Source of the DNA: Rubrivivax sp.
GTDB taxonomy: Bacteria > Pseudomonadota > Gammaproteobacteria > Burkholderiales > Burkholderiaceae_C
Direction: 5' to 3'
Assembly: GCA_027484885.1 (NCBI GenBank)
Contig: JAIXSD010000006.1
Span: 1-6,326 of the forward strand
Length of the DNA: 6,326 nucleotides
Below, one piece after another: positions 1 to 6,177 of this stretch. The position numbers were made by a program, and so were the translations under genes. The notes under the pieces were generated by a model, which saw only the letters and a list, made by a program, of their open reading frames with translations, ran no database searches and had not been told where the DNA came from. How positions within the stretch are numbered: position 1 is the stretch's first letter; each line of letters opens with the position of its first letter.

Positions 1-307
1 CAGCGACTGGCTGATCGAGCACCTGCACGACCACTACAGCCTCTACGGCGCCCTGGCCGGCATGCGCAGCGCGCGCAAGCACATCGGCTGGGCCGTGCGC
101 GGCCTGCCCGGCGGCGAAGAGTTTCGCCAGCGCATGAATCTGCTGGAAAGCTGCGAAGCCCAGGTCCACGCCCTGCGCCAGTGGTTTGCCGAGCTGGCCG
201 ACCAGCATGAACGCCTGCCCGTGTCGACGCCATCCCTGGCGGACGATGACGGCGACAGCGACGACGCCTCTTCACAAAAAGAACACGCACCGAAAGCTTC
301 TGCATGA
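1..307 (+). CDS. dusB: tRNA-dihydrouridine synthase B, C-terminal part (5' end outside window)
   Basis: Only the last 101 residues are present, read from base 2. DusB is a cytosolic FMN enzyme that reduces uridine to dihydrouridine in the D-loop of tRNA. The visible part lies beyond the catalytic TIM barrel, in the helical C-terminal domain. The stretch M-R-S-A-R-K-H-I-G-W followed by R-G-L-P-G-G and F-R-x-R-M-N (bases 62-144) is the conserved end of DusB in beta- and gammaproteobacteria. The protein ends in a low-complexity acidic and serine-rich tail of about 28 residues, probably disordered and lineage-specific. Its TGA stop overlaps the fis ATG (ATGA at 304-307). The dusB-fis pairing is a known conserved operon, which strongly supports the assignment. 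The promoter and start are outside the window. Confidence 0.9.
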   Translation, partial: SDWLIEHLHDHYSLYGALAGMRSARKHIGWAVRGLPGGEEFRQRMNLLESCEAQVHALRQWFAELADQHERLPVSTPSLADDDGDSDDASSQKEHAPKASA

Positions 308-543
308 GCACCACGCCCACCCCGATCGACCAATGCGTTCGCGAGAACCTGCACGCCTATTTCAGCGACCTGGAAGGCGAGGAGCCGCATTCCATGCACG
401 AGATGCTGATCAAGCTGGTGGAAAAGCCCCTGCTCGAGGTGGTGATGCAAAAAGCCCAGGGCAACCAGAGCAAGGCGGCCGAATGGCTGGGCATCAACCG
501 CAACACCCTGCGCCGCAAGCTGACCGAACACCAGATGCTGTGA
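304..543 (+). CDS. fis: Fis family DNA-binding nucleoid protein
   Basis: This 79-residue protein is the Fis homologue. Fis is a homodimeric nucleoid protein that bends DNA and regulates rRNA, recombination and growth-phase genes. The C-terminal helix-turn-helix is clear at residues 54-73 ([20 protein letters not shown]), preceded by the dimerisation helices at about 32-50. E. coli Fis has 98 residues; the shorter N-terminal arm, which carries the Hin-activating beta-hairpin in E. coli, is usual for betaproteobacterial forms. The ATG overlaps the dusB stop (ATGA), and no strong Shine-Dalgarno precedes it, so translation is probably coupled to dusB. NtrC-type regulators share this HTH, but the small size and the dusB context make Fis the best call. 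Confidence 0.95.
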   Translation: MSTTPTPIDQCVRENLHAYFSDLEGEEPHSMHEMLIKLVEKPLLEVVMQKAQGNQSKAAEWLGINRNTLRRKLTEHQML

Positions 544-595
544 GCGCCGCACACAGCACACGCCACGAATCCACACTCCCCGACGAGCCATCGCC

Positions 596-2176
596 ATGAC
601 GCAACTGACCGCCCTGATCTCCGTGTCCGACAAGACCGGCATCCTCGAATTCGCCAAGGAGCTGCACGCCCTGAACGTGCGCCTGCTGTCCACCGGTGGC
701 ACGGCCAAGCTGCTGGCCGATGCCGGCCTGCCGGTGACCGAGGTGGCCGACCACACCGGCTTCCCCGAGATGCTGGACGGCCGCGTCAAGACCCTGCACC
801 CCAAGGTGCACGGTGGCCTGCTGGCGCGCCGCGACTTCCCCGAGCACATGGCCGCCGCCGCTCAGCACGGCATCACCATGATCGACATCCTGGCCGTCAA
901 CCTCTACCCCTTTGAAGCCACCGTGGCCAAGCCCGGCTGCACGCTGGAAGACGCGATCGAGAACATCGACATCGGCGGCCCGGCCATGGTGCGCAGCGCG
1001 GCCAAGAACTGGAAAGACGTCACCGTGCTGACCGACGCCAGCCAGTACGCGCAAGTGCTGGCCGAGCTGAAGGCAGACGGCAACACCAGCGACAAGACCC
1101 GCTTTGCCGCTTCTGTGGCCGCCTTCAACCGCATCGCCCAATATGACGCTGCGATCAGCAATTACCTGAGCGCACGCACCGAGGAAGGCACGCTGTCCGA
1201 GTACCCCGGCCAGATGAACAGCAGCTTCGTCAAAGTGCAAGACCTGCGCTACGGCGAGAACAGCCACCAGACCGCCGCGCTCTACCGCGACCTGCACCCC
1301 GCCCCCGGCTCCCTGGTCACGGCCAAGCAGCTGCAAGGCAAGGAACTCAGCTACAACAACATCGCCGACTCCGACGCCGCCTGGGAATGCGTGAAGAGCT
1401 TCGATGTGCCCGCCTGCGTGATCGTCAAGCACGCCAACCCCTGCGGCGTGGCCGTGGCCGCCAATGCGGCTGAGGCCTATGCCAAGGCCCTGAAGACCGA
1501 CCCCACCAGCGCCTTCGGCGGCATCATCGCCTTCAACCGCGAGGTGGACGGCGCCGCAGCGGCCCACGTCTCCAAGCAATTCGTCGAAGTGCTGATGGCC
1601 CCGAGCTTCAGCGCCGAAGCGCTGGAAATCTTCAAGGCCAAGGTCAATGTACGCCTGCTGCAGATCGATCTGCCGCCAGGTGGCGCGACACCCTGGCTGC
1701 AAGGCCGCAACCTCGGCGACAGCAAGCGCATCGGTTCCGGCATCCTGCTGCAAAGCGCCGACAACCACTTCCTCAAGAAGGAAGACCTGAAAATCGTCAC
1801 CACCCTGCAGCCCAGCGCCCAGCAGCTCGATGACCTGATGTTCGCCTGGACCGTGGCCCAGTATGTGAAGAGCAATGCCATCGTCTTCTGCGGCGGCGGC
1901 ATGACCTTGGGCGTGGGCGCCGGCCAGATGAGCCGTGTCGACTCGACCAAGATCGCCGCCATCAAGGCCGCCAACGCCGGCCTGGAACTGAAGGGCTCGG
2001 TGGTCGCCAGCGACGCGTTCTTCCCATTCCGCGACGGCGTGGACGTGCTGGCCGATGCTGGCGCCACCTGCGTCATCCAGCCGGGCGGTTCCATGCGCGA
2101 CGACGAAGTGATCGCCGCCGCCAACGAGCGCGGCCTGGCCATGGTGTTCACTGGCGTGCGTCACTTCCGCCACTGA
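596..2176 (+). CDS. purH: Bifunctional AICAR formyltransferase / IMP cyclohydrolase
   Basis: PurH catalyses the last two steps of de novo purine synthesis in the cytosol: formylation of AICAR by 10-formyl-THF, then ring closure to IMP. It has 526 residues, full length for the family. The N-terminal MGS-like cyclohydrolase domain (about 1-200) starts with [10 protein letters not shown] and carries S-T-G-G-T (32-36), [10 protein letters not shown] (65-74) and N-I-D-I-G-G-P (123-129). The transferase domain carries R-Y-G-E-N-S-H-Q (218-225), the K-H-A-N-P-C-G motif with the catalytic Lys278-His279 pair, and F-G-G-I-I-A-F-N (307-314). It ends in the typical R-H-F-R-H. The ATG lies 52 bases after fis with only a weak GAG at 585-587 as ribosome site. 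It is probably co-transcribed with dusB-fis and ends at a strong terminator. No defects are visible. Confidence 0.98.
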   Translation: MTQLTALISVSDKTGILEFAKELHALNVRLLSTGGTAKLLADAGLPVTEVADHTGFPEMLDGRVKTLHPKVHGGLLARRDFPEHMAAAAQHGITMIDILAVNLYPFEATVAKPGCTLEDAIENIDIGGPAMVRSAAKNWKDVTVLTDASQYAQVLAELKADGNTSDKTRFAASVAAFNRIAQYDAAISNYLSARTEEGTLSEYPGQMNSSFVKVQDLRYGENSHQTAALYRDLHPAPGSLVTAKQLQGKELSYNNIADSDAAWECVKSFDVPACVIVKHANPCGVAVAANAAEAYAKALKTDPTSAFGGIIAFNREVDGAAAAHVSKQFVEVLMAPSFSAEALEIFKAKVNVRLLQIDLPPGGATPWLQGRNLGDSKRIGSGILLQSADNHFLKKEDLKIVTTLQPSAQQLDDLMFAWTVAQYVKSNAIVFCGGGMTLGVGAGQMSRVDSTKIAAIKAANAGLELKGSVVASDAFFPFRDGVDVLADAGATCVIQPGGSMRDDEVIAAANERGLAMVFTGVRHFRH

Positions 2177-2178
2177 GC

Positions 2179-2200
2179 GGTCCACGCGCGGCGCTGGACC
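2179..2200 (+). other. Small hairpin just after purH
   Basis: A perfect 6-bp inverted repeat (GGTCCA at 2179-2184 with TGGACC at 2195-2200) encloses a 10-base GC-only loop, starting 2 bases after the purH stop. It has no T-tract, so it is not a terminator by itself. It could stabilise the 3' end of the mRNA or be incidental in GC-rich DNA. Confidence 0.35.
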
Positions 2201-2222
2201 ACCAGCCCCACGGCCTGCCTTG

Positions 2223-2269
2223 CGGCCGGCCCTGCCCTTCGGCGGCAGGGCCGGCCGTTTGGCTTTTTT
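2223..2269 (+). terminator. Rho-independent terminator of the dusB-fis-purH unit
   Basis: A perfect 14-bp GC-rich stem (2223-2236 with 2244-2257) closes on a loop containing C-TTCG-G, the very stable UUCG tetraloop sequence. TTT follows at 2258-2260, then GGC and six T's (2264-2269), with a further pyrimidine-rich run to 2280. It lies 46 bases after the purH stop and separates the housekeeping unit from the oxidation operon. Confidence 0.9.
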
Positions 2270-2281
2270 CTCTCTTGTTTT

Positions 2282-2338
2282 GCGAAAGCTGGCCCTCGAC
2301 AGGACTAGACGCCTGCCTCTAGCCGAGGGCTGATTCGC
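2282..2338 (+). promoter_or_regulatory. Extended interrupted inverted repeat upstream of the ALDH operon (candidate control element)
   Basis: Three nested complementary blocks share one centre: GCGAA (2282-2286) with TTCGC (2334-2338), GCCCTCG (2292-2298) with CGAGGGC (2324-2330), and CTAGA (2305-2309) with TCTAG (2318-2322) around an 8-base loop. They total 17 pairs interrupted by internal loops. The element lies between the purH terminator and the ALDH start, about 70 bases before the ATG, where the operon promoter must be if it has its own. It could be an operator for a dimeric repressor or a 5' UTR structure. No convincing -35/-10 pair could be assigned in 2270-2409. Confidence 0.4.
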
Positions 2339-2395
2339 TAGGCAGGGGGTGCGCTTGCGGTTAGCCTTGGCGGCAAACACGAACAAAAGACCGCC

Positions 2396-2400
2396 AGGAG
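2396..2400 (+). promoter_or_regulatory. Ribosome binding site of the ALDH gene
   Basis: AGGAG lies 9 bases before the ATG at 2410. It is the only clear Shine-Dalgarno sequence in the window. It fixes the start of the operon's first gene and suggests stronger initiation than at the coupled genes behind it. Confidence 0.75.
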
Positions 2401-2409
2401 ACTCTCTCA

Positions 2410-3819
2410 ATGGATCAAACGCTGCAAGAGCGTCTGCACCTCGTGCTGGAACAGCAGCGCGCCGCCTTCCGCGCCGACATGGCGCCCAGCCGCGAAACCC
2501 GCCTGGACCGGTTGGAGCGCGTGCGCCGCATGACGGCCCAGCACAGCGAAGCCCTGGTGAAAGCCATCTCGGCCGATTTCGGCCACCGCGCCCGCCAGGA
2601 AACCCTGCTGGCCGACATCTTCACGGTCGAGTCGGGCGCCCGCCATGCGCAAAAGCATCTGCGCGACTGGATGCGCCCGCGCCGCCAACCCACCGCCCTG
2701 CATTTCCAGCCGGCCCGCAATCTGCTAATGCGCCAGCCCCTGGGCGTGGTCGGCGTGGTGGCCCCCTGGAACTACCCCTACTACCTGGCCCTGGGCCCGG
2801 CCGTGGGCGCCCTGGCCGCGGGCAACCGGGTGATGATCAAGCCCTCGGAGCTGACCCCTCGCACCGGTGAGCTGATGGCCGCCATGGTGGCCGAGTTTTT
2901 CGAACCCGAAGAGATGACCGTGGTGAACGGCGAGGCCGAGCTGGCGCGTGCCTTCACCGCCCTGCCTTTCGATCATCTGTGCTTCACCGGCTCCACCGCC
3001 GTGGGCCGCATCGTCGCGCAAGCGGCCGCGCAAAACCTGACCCCGGTGACGCTGGAACTGGGCGGCAAATCGCCCGCCCTGGTGGACCGCAGCTGCGACC
3101 TCAAGCTCACCGCCAGCCGCATTGCCCACGGCAAGCTCTTCAACGCCGGCCAGACCTGTGTGGCGCCCGACTACCTGCTGGTGCCCAAGGACATGGTCGA
3201 GCCCCTGGTGCAGGAGATCCGCGCTGCCATGCGCCGGCTCTACCCCAAGATCGCCGGCAACCCCGACTACACCCACATCGCCACGCCGCGCCACCTGGCC
3301 CGCTTGCGCGGGCTGATCGACGATGCCCGCGCCAAGGGCGCCAAGATCATCCCCAGCCACGAGGAAAAAACCGTGGGCCGCGGCCTGGTGCCGCAGCTGC
3401 TGCTGGGCGTGAACGAGCAGATGACGGTGATGCAGGAGGAGATCTTCGGCCCCCTGCTGCCCATCGTGCCCTACGTCGAGGTGGACCATGCCCTGGCCTA
3501 CATCAACCGCCACGACAAGCCCCTGGCCCTGTACTGGTTCGGCCGTGACGCGGCCATGCGCGAGCATGTGCTGAGCCAGACCCAGGCCGGCGGCGTCACC
3601 GTCAACGACTGCATCTGGCACCTCGGCCAGGAAGAGCAGCCCTTCGGCGGCGTGGGTGCCAGCGGCATGGGCGCCTACCACGGCGAATTCGGCTTCCGCA
3701 GCTTCAGCAAGGAGAAGCCGGTCTTCCAACAGTCGCGCTGGGCCGGCACCCGCTTGTTTTTCCCGCCCTACGGCAAGACCTTTGACCGCCTGCTGGGCTT
3801 GCTGAAGAGAATTGCATGA
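2410..3819 (+). CDS. laoC: Coniferyl-aldehyde-dehydrogenase-like NAD(P)-dependent aldehyde dehydrogenase (LaoC-like)
   Basis: This 469-residue ALDH-superfamily enzyme oxidises an aldehyde to the acid with NAD(P)+, probably in the cytosol since no signal peptide is seen. Key motifs are A-P-W-N-Y-P (118-123, oxyanion Asn121), K-P-S-E (144-147, cofactor), F-T-G-S-T (192-196), L-E-L-G-G (215-219, general base Glu216), N-A-G-Q-T-C (245-250, nucleophile Cys250) and E-I-F-G-P (344-348). All catalytic residues are present. Length, the G-N-P-D-Y-T segment and the P-P-Y-G near the C-terminus fit the class-3-like group annotated as coniferyl aldehyde dehydrogenase. That name does not fix the substrate. 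The neighbours, a Tat-signal protein and a GMC oxidoreductase, match LaoC of the P. aeruginosa long-chain alcohol system, so fatty aldehydes are a likely substrate. The ATG has a good AGGAG. The stop overlaps the next gene (ATGA). Confidence 0.9.
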   Translation: MDQTLQERLHLVLEQQRAAFRADMAPSRETRLDRLERVRRMTAQHSEALVKAISADFGHRARQETLLADIFTVESGARHAQKHLRDWMRPRRQPTALHFQPARNLLMRQPLGVVGVVAPWNYPYYLALGPAVGALAAGNRVMIKPSELTPRTGELMAAMVAEFFEPEEMTVVNGEAELARAFTALPFDHLCFTGSTAVGRIVAQAAAQNLTPVTLELGGKSPALVDRSCDLKLTASRIAHGKLFNAGQTCVAPDYLLVPKDMVEPLVQEIRAAMRRLYPKIAGNPDYTHIATPRHLARLRGLIDDARAKGAKIIPSHEEKTVGRGLVPQLLLGVNEQMTVMQEEIFGPLLPIVPYVEVDHALAYINRHDKPLALYWFGRDAAMREHVLSQTQAGGVTVNDCIWHLGQEEQPFGGVGASGMGAYHGEFGFRSFSKEKPVFQQSRWAGTRLFFPPYGKTFDRLLGLLKRIA

Positions 3820-4364
3820 ATTCAACACCGGCTTCCTCCCCCGCGCTGCCGCAACGCCGCCGCTTCTTGAAGTTAGGTCTGGGCGCCACCGTGCTGCTGG
3901 CCGTGGCGGGCGGCAGCACCGCGCTACTGAGCACGCCAGGCCTGGCCGAGGGCCGCTTGAGCGCGCCCTCGCGCCAGCTGATGCGGGCCATCACGATGGC
4001 TGTCTGCGGCGATCTGCTGCCACCTGAAGGCCCAGCCCGCGAGGCGCGCCTGGCCAGCCATCTTGAACAGCTGGAGCGCCAGATCGCCGGCTTTCCGCCG
4101 GCCCTGCGCGGCGAATTGGGCCAGCTCCTGACCCTGCTGGGCACGGCGCCCGGCCGTTTCGCCCTGCTGGGCCTGAGCCAAAGCTGGGCCGAGGCCGAGG
4201 CGAAGCCCGCGCCCCTGCAGGCTGCCCTGATCGCGCTGAGCCAGTCGCGCCTGGCCCTGCGCCAGCAGGTTTTCCACGCCCTGCGCGACCTGAACTGCCT
4301 GGTGTTCTTCAACGACCCGGCCAGCTGGGCCCAGGTCGGCTACCCCGGTCCGAGAACGAGTTGA
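3816..4364 (+). CDS. laoB: Small Tat-signal protein, gluconate 2-dehydrogenase subunit 3-like (LaoB-like)
   Basis: This 182-residue protein probably partners the GMC flavoprotein encoded next. Its N-terminus shows a twin-arginine motif, R14-R15-R16-F-L-K (consensus R-R-x-F-L-K), followed by a hydrophobic stretch (about 20-38). This suggests export of a folded protein or a membrane anchor; no clean A-x-A cleavage site is evident. The rest is Leu/Ala-rich and helical. The C-terminus F-F-N-D-P-A-S-W-A-Q-V-G-Y-P-G-P (164-179) resembles the end of gluconate 2-dehydrogenase subunit 3 family proteins, the small subunits of FAD-dependent sugar dehydrogenases. The ATG overlaps the ALDH stop and has a GAAGAGA-like site at 3804-3810. 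The stop overlaps a possible TTG start of the next gene. In P. aeruginosa LaoB supports activity of the alcohol dehydrogenase LaoA (from memory). Family assignment is moderate; the Tat motif and context are solid. Confidence 0.75.
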   Translation: MNSTPASSPALPQRRRFLKLGLGATVLLAVAGGSTALLSTPGLAEGRLSAPSRQLMRAITMAVCGDLLPPEGPAREARLASHLEQLERQIAGFPPALRGELGQLLTLLGTAPGRFALLGLSQSWAEAEAKPAPLQAALIALSQSRLALRQQVFHALRDLNCLVFFNDPASWAQVGYPGPRTS

Positions 4365-4366
4365 AC

Positions 4367-6043
4367 ATGAGCATCAGCAGTAGCAGCAGCGGCACGATTG
4401 CCAACATCCCCGACCCCATTGCCGAGGGCCTGGCCCGGGGCTGGAAGGTGCGCGGCGGCCCGCATGGTGCCCTGCCCGAGCGCATTGACTGCGATATCGC
4501 CATCATCGGCAGCGGCGCTGGCGCCGGCATCACGGCCGAGATGCTGGCGCGCGCCGGCCTCCAGGTCTTGATCATCGAAGAAGGCCCGCTCAAATCCAGC
4601 CGCGATTTCCGCCAGCGCGAATCCGACGCCTACACCCAGCTCTACCAGGAAGGCGGCGGGCGCAAGACCGCCGACCAGGCCATCCCGGTGCTGCAAGGCC
4701 GCTGCGTCGGCGGCAGCACCACGGTCAACTGGGCCGGCTCCTTCCGCACCCCGGCCGAAACCCTGGCGTTCTGGGGCGAGCGCTTCGGCCTGAGCACGCT
4801 GAGCTTCGAGGCCATGACCCCGTGGTTCGAGCAGGTGGAGAAGCGCCTGAACATCTCGCCTTGGCTGACCGAAGCCAACGCCAACAACCAGGTGCTGCGC
4901 CGCGGCCTGGAGAAGATCGGCATCCCCGCGCCCACGATCAATCGCAATGTCAAAGGCTGCTGGAACCTGGGCTCCTGCGGCCTGGGCTGCCCGACCAATG
5001 CCAAGCAGTCCATGCTGGTGACCACCATCCCGGCCGCCCTGGACCTGGGCGCCACTTTGCTGGTGCAGACCCGAGCCGAGCGCTTTGAGCTGCAGAGCAA
5101 GCTGGGCAACAGCGATGAGCGCGAGGCTGAAGCCCTGATCTGCCAGCCCATTGATGCCGATGGCAGCCCGGCCGGCGCAGCGCTGCGCGTGCGCGCCCGG
5201 CATTTCGTGGTGGCCGGCGGCGCCATCAACTCGCCCGCCCTGCTGCTGCGCTCGGACGCGCCCGACCCCTTCAATCTGCTCGGCCGGCGCACCTTTTTGC
5301 ACCCCACGGTCGCCAGCAGCAGCGTCATGCCCGAGGCGGTGAATGGCTGGGCCGGCGCGCCGCTGGCGGTGTACTCCGACCATTTCCTCAGCACCCAACC
5401 CATGGACGGGGTGATCGGCTACAAGCTCGAAACAGCGCCGGTGCACCCGGGCCTGATCCTGACCAATCTGGGCGGCATCGGCAGCGTGCTGGCCGAGCGC
5501 GCCCGCGCCCTGCCGCAGACGGCGGTGCTGATCGGCCTGATGCGCGATGGTTTCCACCCCGAGTCGATCGGCGGCAGCGTCAAGCTGCGCCGCGACGGCA
5601 GCCCGGCCCTGGACTACCCGGTCAACAACTACCTGCTCGACGGTGCCCGCCGCGCCCACCTGACCATGGCCGAGGTGCAATTCGCCGCCGGTGCAAAAAG
5701 CGTGCACCCGGTGCATGAGCTGGCGCAGGACTACCGCAGCTGGGCCGAGGCCAAGGCGGCCATCCAGGCCCTGCCCTACAAGCCCTTCATCACCGGCATG
5801 GCCAGCGCCCATGTGATGGGCGGCTGCGGCATGGCGGCCGATGCAGCGCGCGGCGTGGTGCGGCCCGACGGCCAGCACTGGCAGCTGCGCAATGTCTCGG
5901 TGCACGACGGCTCGACCTTCCCCACCAGCATCGGCGCCAACCCGCAGATGACGGTCTACAGCCAGGCGGCGCGCATGACGGCGGGGCTGGCCAAGCGCCT
6001 GGGCGTGCGCGAGAACGGGCTGCTGGAAGCACCCAGCGCTTGA
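4367..6043 (+). CDS. laoA: GMC-family FAD-dependent alcohol dehydrogenase, LaoA-like, with possible Fe-S cysteine motif
   Basis: This flavoprotein has 558 residues from ATG 4367. GMC enzymes oxidise alcohols to aldehydes by hydride transfer to FAD. The N-terminal FAD fold shows G-S-G-A-G-A-G (48-54) with the acidic end of strand 2 at Glu71. The GMC signature is around G-G-S-T-T-V-N-W (115-122). The C-terminal catalytic pair is His482 (H-V-M-G-G) and Asn525 (G-A-N-P-Q-M). Cys198, Cys204 and Cys208 form C-x5-C-x3-C before P-T-N-A-K, spaced like the [3Fe-4S] ligands of FAD-glucose dehydrogenase; cluster binding is inferred. There is no signal peptide, so export would have to ride on the Tat protein upstream. 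A TTG at 4361 overlapping that gene's stop (TTGA) is an alternative start adding 2 residues; ATG 4367 is preferred because GAG lies 6 bases before it. A Ser5 run follows the start. The likely substrate is a medium or long-chain alcohol, judging from the LaoA-like context. Confidence 0.9.
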   Translation: MSISSSSSGTIANIPDPIAEGLARGWKVRGGPHGALPERIDCDIAIIGSGAGAGITAEMLARAGLQVLIIEEGPLKSSRDFRQRESDAYTQLYQEGGGRKTADQAIPVLQGRCVGGSTTVNWAGSFRTPAETLAFWGERFGLSTLSFEAMTPWFEQVEKRLNISPWLTEANANNQVLRRGLEKIGIPAPTINRNVKGCWNLGSCGLGCPTNAKQSMLVTTIPAALDLGATLLVQTRAERFELQSKLGNSDEREAEALICQPIDADGSPAGAALRVRARHFVVAGGAINSPALLLRSDAPDPFNLLGRRTFLHPTVASSSVMPEAVNGWAGAPLAVYSDHFLSTQPMDGVIGYKLETAPVHPGLILTNLGGIGSVLAERARALPQTAVLIGLMRDGFHPESIGGSVKLRRDGSPALDYPVNNYLLDGARRAHLTMAEVQFAAGAKSVHPVHELAQDYRSWAEAKAAIQALPYKPFITGMASAHVMGGCGMAADAARGVVRPDGQHWQLRNVSVHDGSTFPTSIGANPQMTVYSQAARMTAGLAKRLGVRENGLLEAPSA

Positions 6044-6050
6044 CGCGACT

Positions 6051-6081
6051 CGGCAGCGGCCTCTGTGCGCAGGCCGTGCCG
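6051..6081 (+). terminator. Hairpin after the operon, possible terminator without a T-tract
   Basis: CGGCA (6051-6055) pairs with TGCCG (6077-6081), and CGGCCT (6057-6062) with AGGCCG (6071-6076). This gives 11 pairs with one bulged G and an 8-base loop, starting 7 bases after the stop at 6041-6043. No T-run follows, so it would be a weak or Rho-assisted terminator, or a 3' end protector. A second small GC hairpin (GCCCG at 6105-6109 with CGGGC at 6116-6120) follows. Confidence 0.45.
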
Positions 6082-6133
6082 CGCAAGTCAGGCGCTAGGG
6101 GCTTGCCCGCTGGGACGGGCTGCTGGCCAGGGG

Positions 6134-6139
6134 TTTAAT
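6134..6139 (+). promoter_or_regulatory. Possible -10 box for the downstream peptidase gene
   Basis: TTTAAT matches the sigma-70 -10 consensus at 5 of 6 positions and is the most AT-rich patch in the gap between the operon and the next ATG at 6178. At 17-base spacing the -35 region (TGGGAC, 6111-6116) is poor, so this is tentative. It abuts a 12-bp palindrome. Confidence 0.3.
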
Positions 6140-6148
6140 GCCGGCATT
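6137..6148. promoter_or_regulatory. Perfect 12-bp palindrome AATGCCGGCATT, candidate operator
   Basis: A perfect palindrome overlaps the 3' half of the TTTAAT box and sits 30 bases before the next start codon. The position suits a dimeric regulator covering the transcription start. It may be chance, since GCCGGC cores are frequent in GC-rich DNA. Confidence 0.3.
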
Positions 6149-6177
6149 GCTTGCACGGCACCCCAGCCCTCTTTCCG

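Noticed and set aside
186..599. A 137-codon plus-strand frame spanning the dusB end, fis and the fis-purH gap
   Set aside because: It is out of frame with two well-supported genes, and its Arg/Pro/His-rich translation is typical of a shifted frame in GC-rich DNA.
2275..2308. TTGTTT with a downstream GACTAG as a sigma-70 promoter for the ALDH operon
   Set aside because: No hexamer at 16-18 base spacing resembles TATAAT, and the TTG lies in the tail of the terminator.
494..2410. A 638-codon open frame on the minus strand, opposite purH
   Set aside because: It is antisense to a clear, full-length purH and has the repetitive Gly/Ala/Val/His composition typical of the complementary frame of a GC-rich gene. 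No family motif or ribosome site was seen.
2725..3828. A 367-codon open frame on the minus strand, opposite the ALDH gene
   Set aside because: It is a shadow of the aldehyde dehydrogenase coding strand, low in complexity and without a recognisable domain.
4373..4391. AGC/AGT serine codon run as a functional repeat
   Set aside because: It is only five or so consecutive Ser codons at the start of a protein, a common flexible N-terminus with no periodic structure beyond the codon.
4976..4990. Cys-Gly-Leu-Gly-Cys as a heme c attachment site
   Set aside because: Heme c needs C-x-x-C-H; here the spacing is C-x3-C and no His follows. The iron-sulfur spacing fits better.
4340..5905. A 521-codon open frame on the minus strand, opposite the GMC gene
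   Set aside because: It is the complement of a gene with all GMC catalytic motifs, with biased Gly/Ala/His/Gln composition and no recognisable domain.
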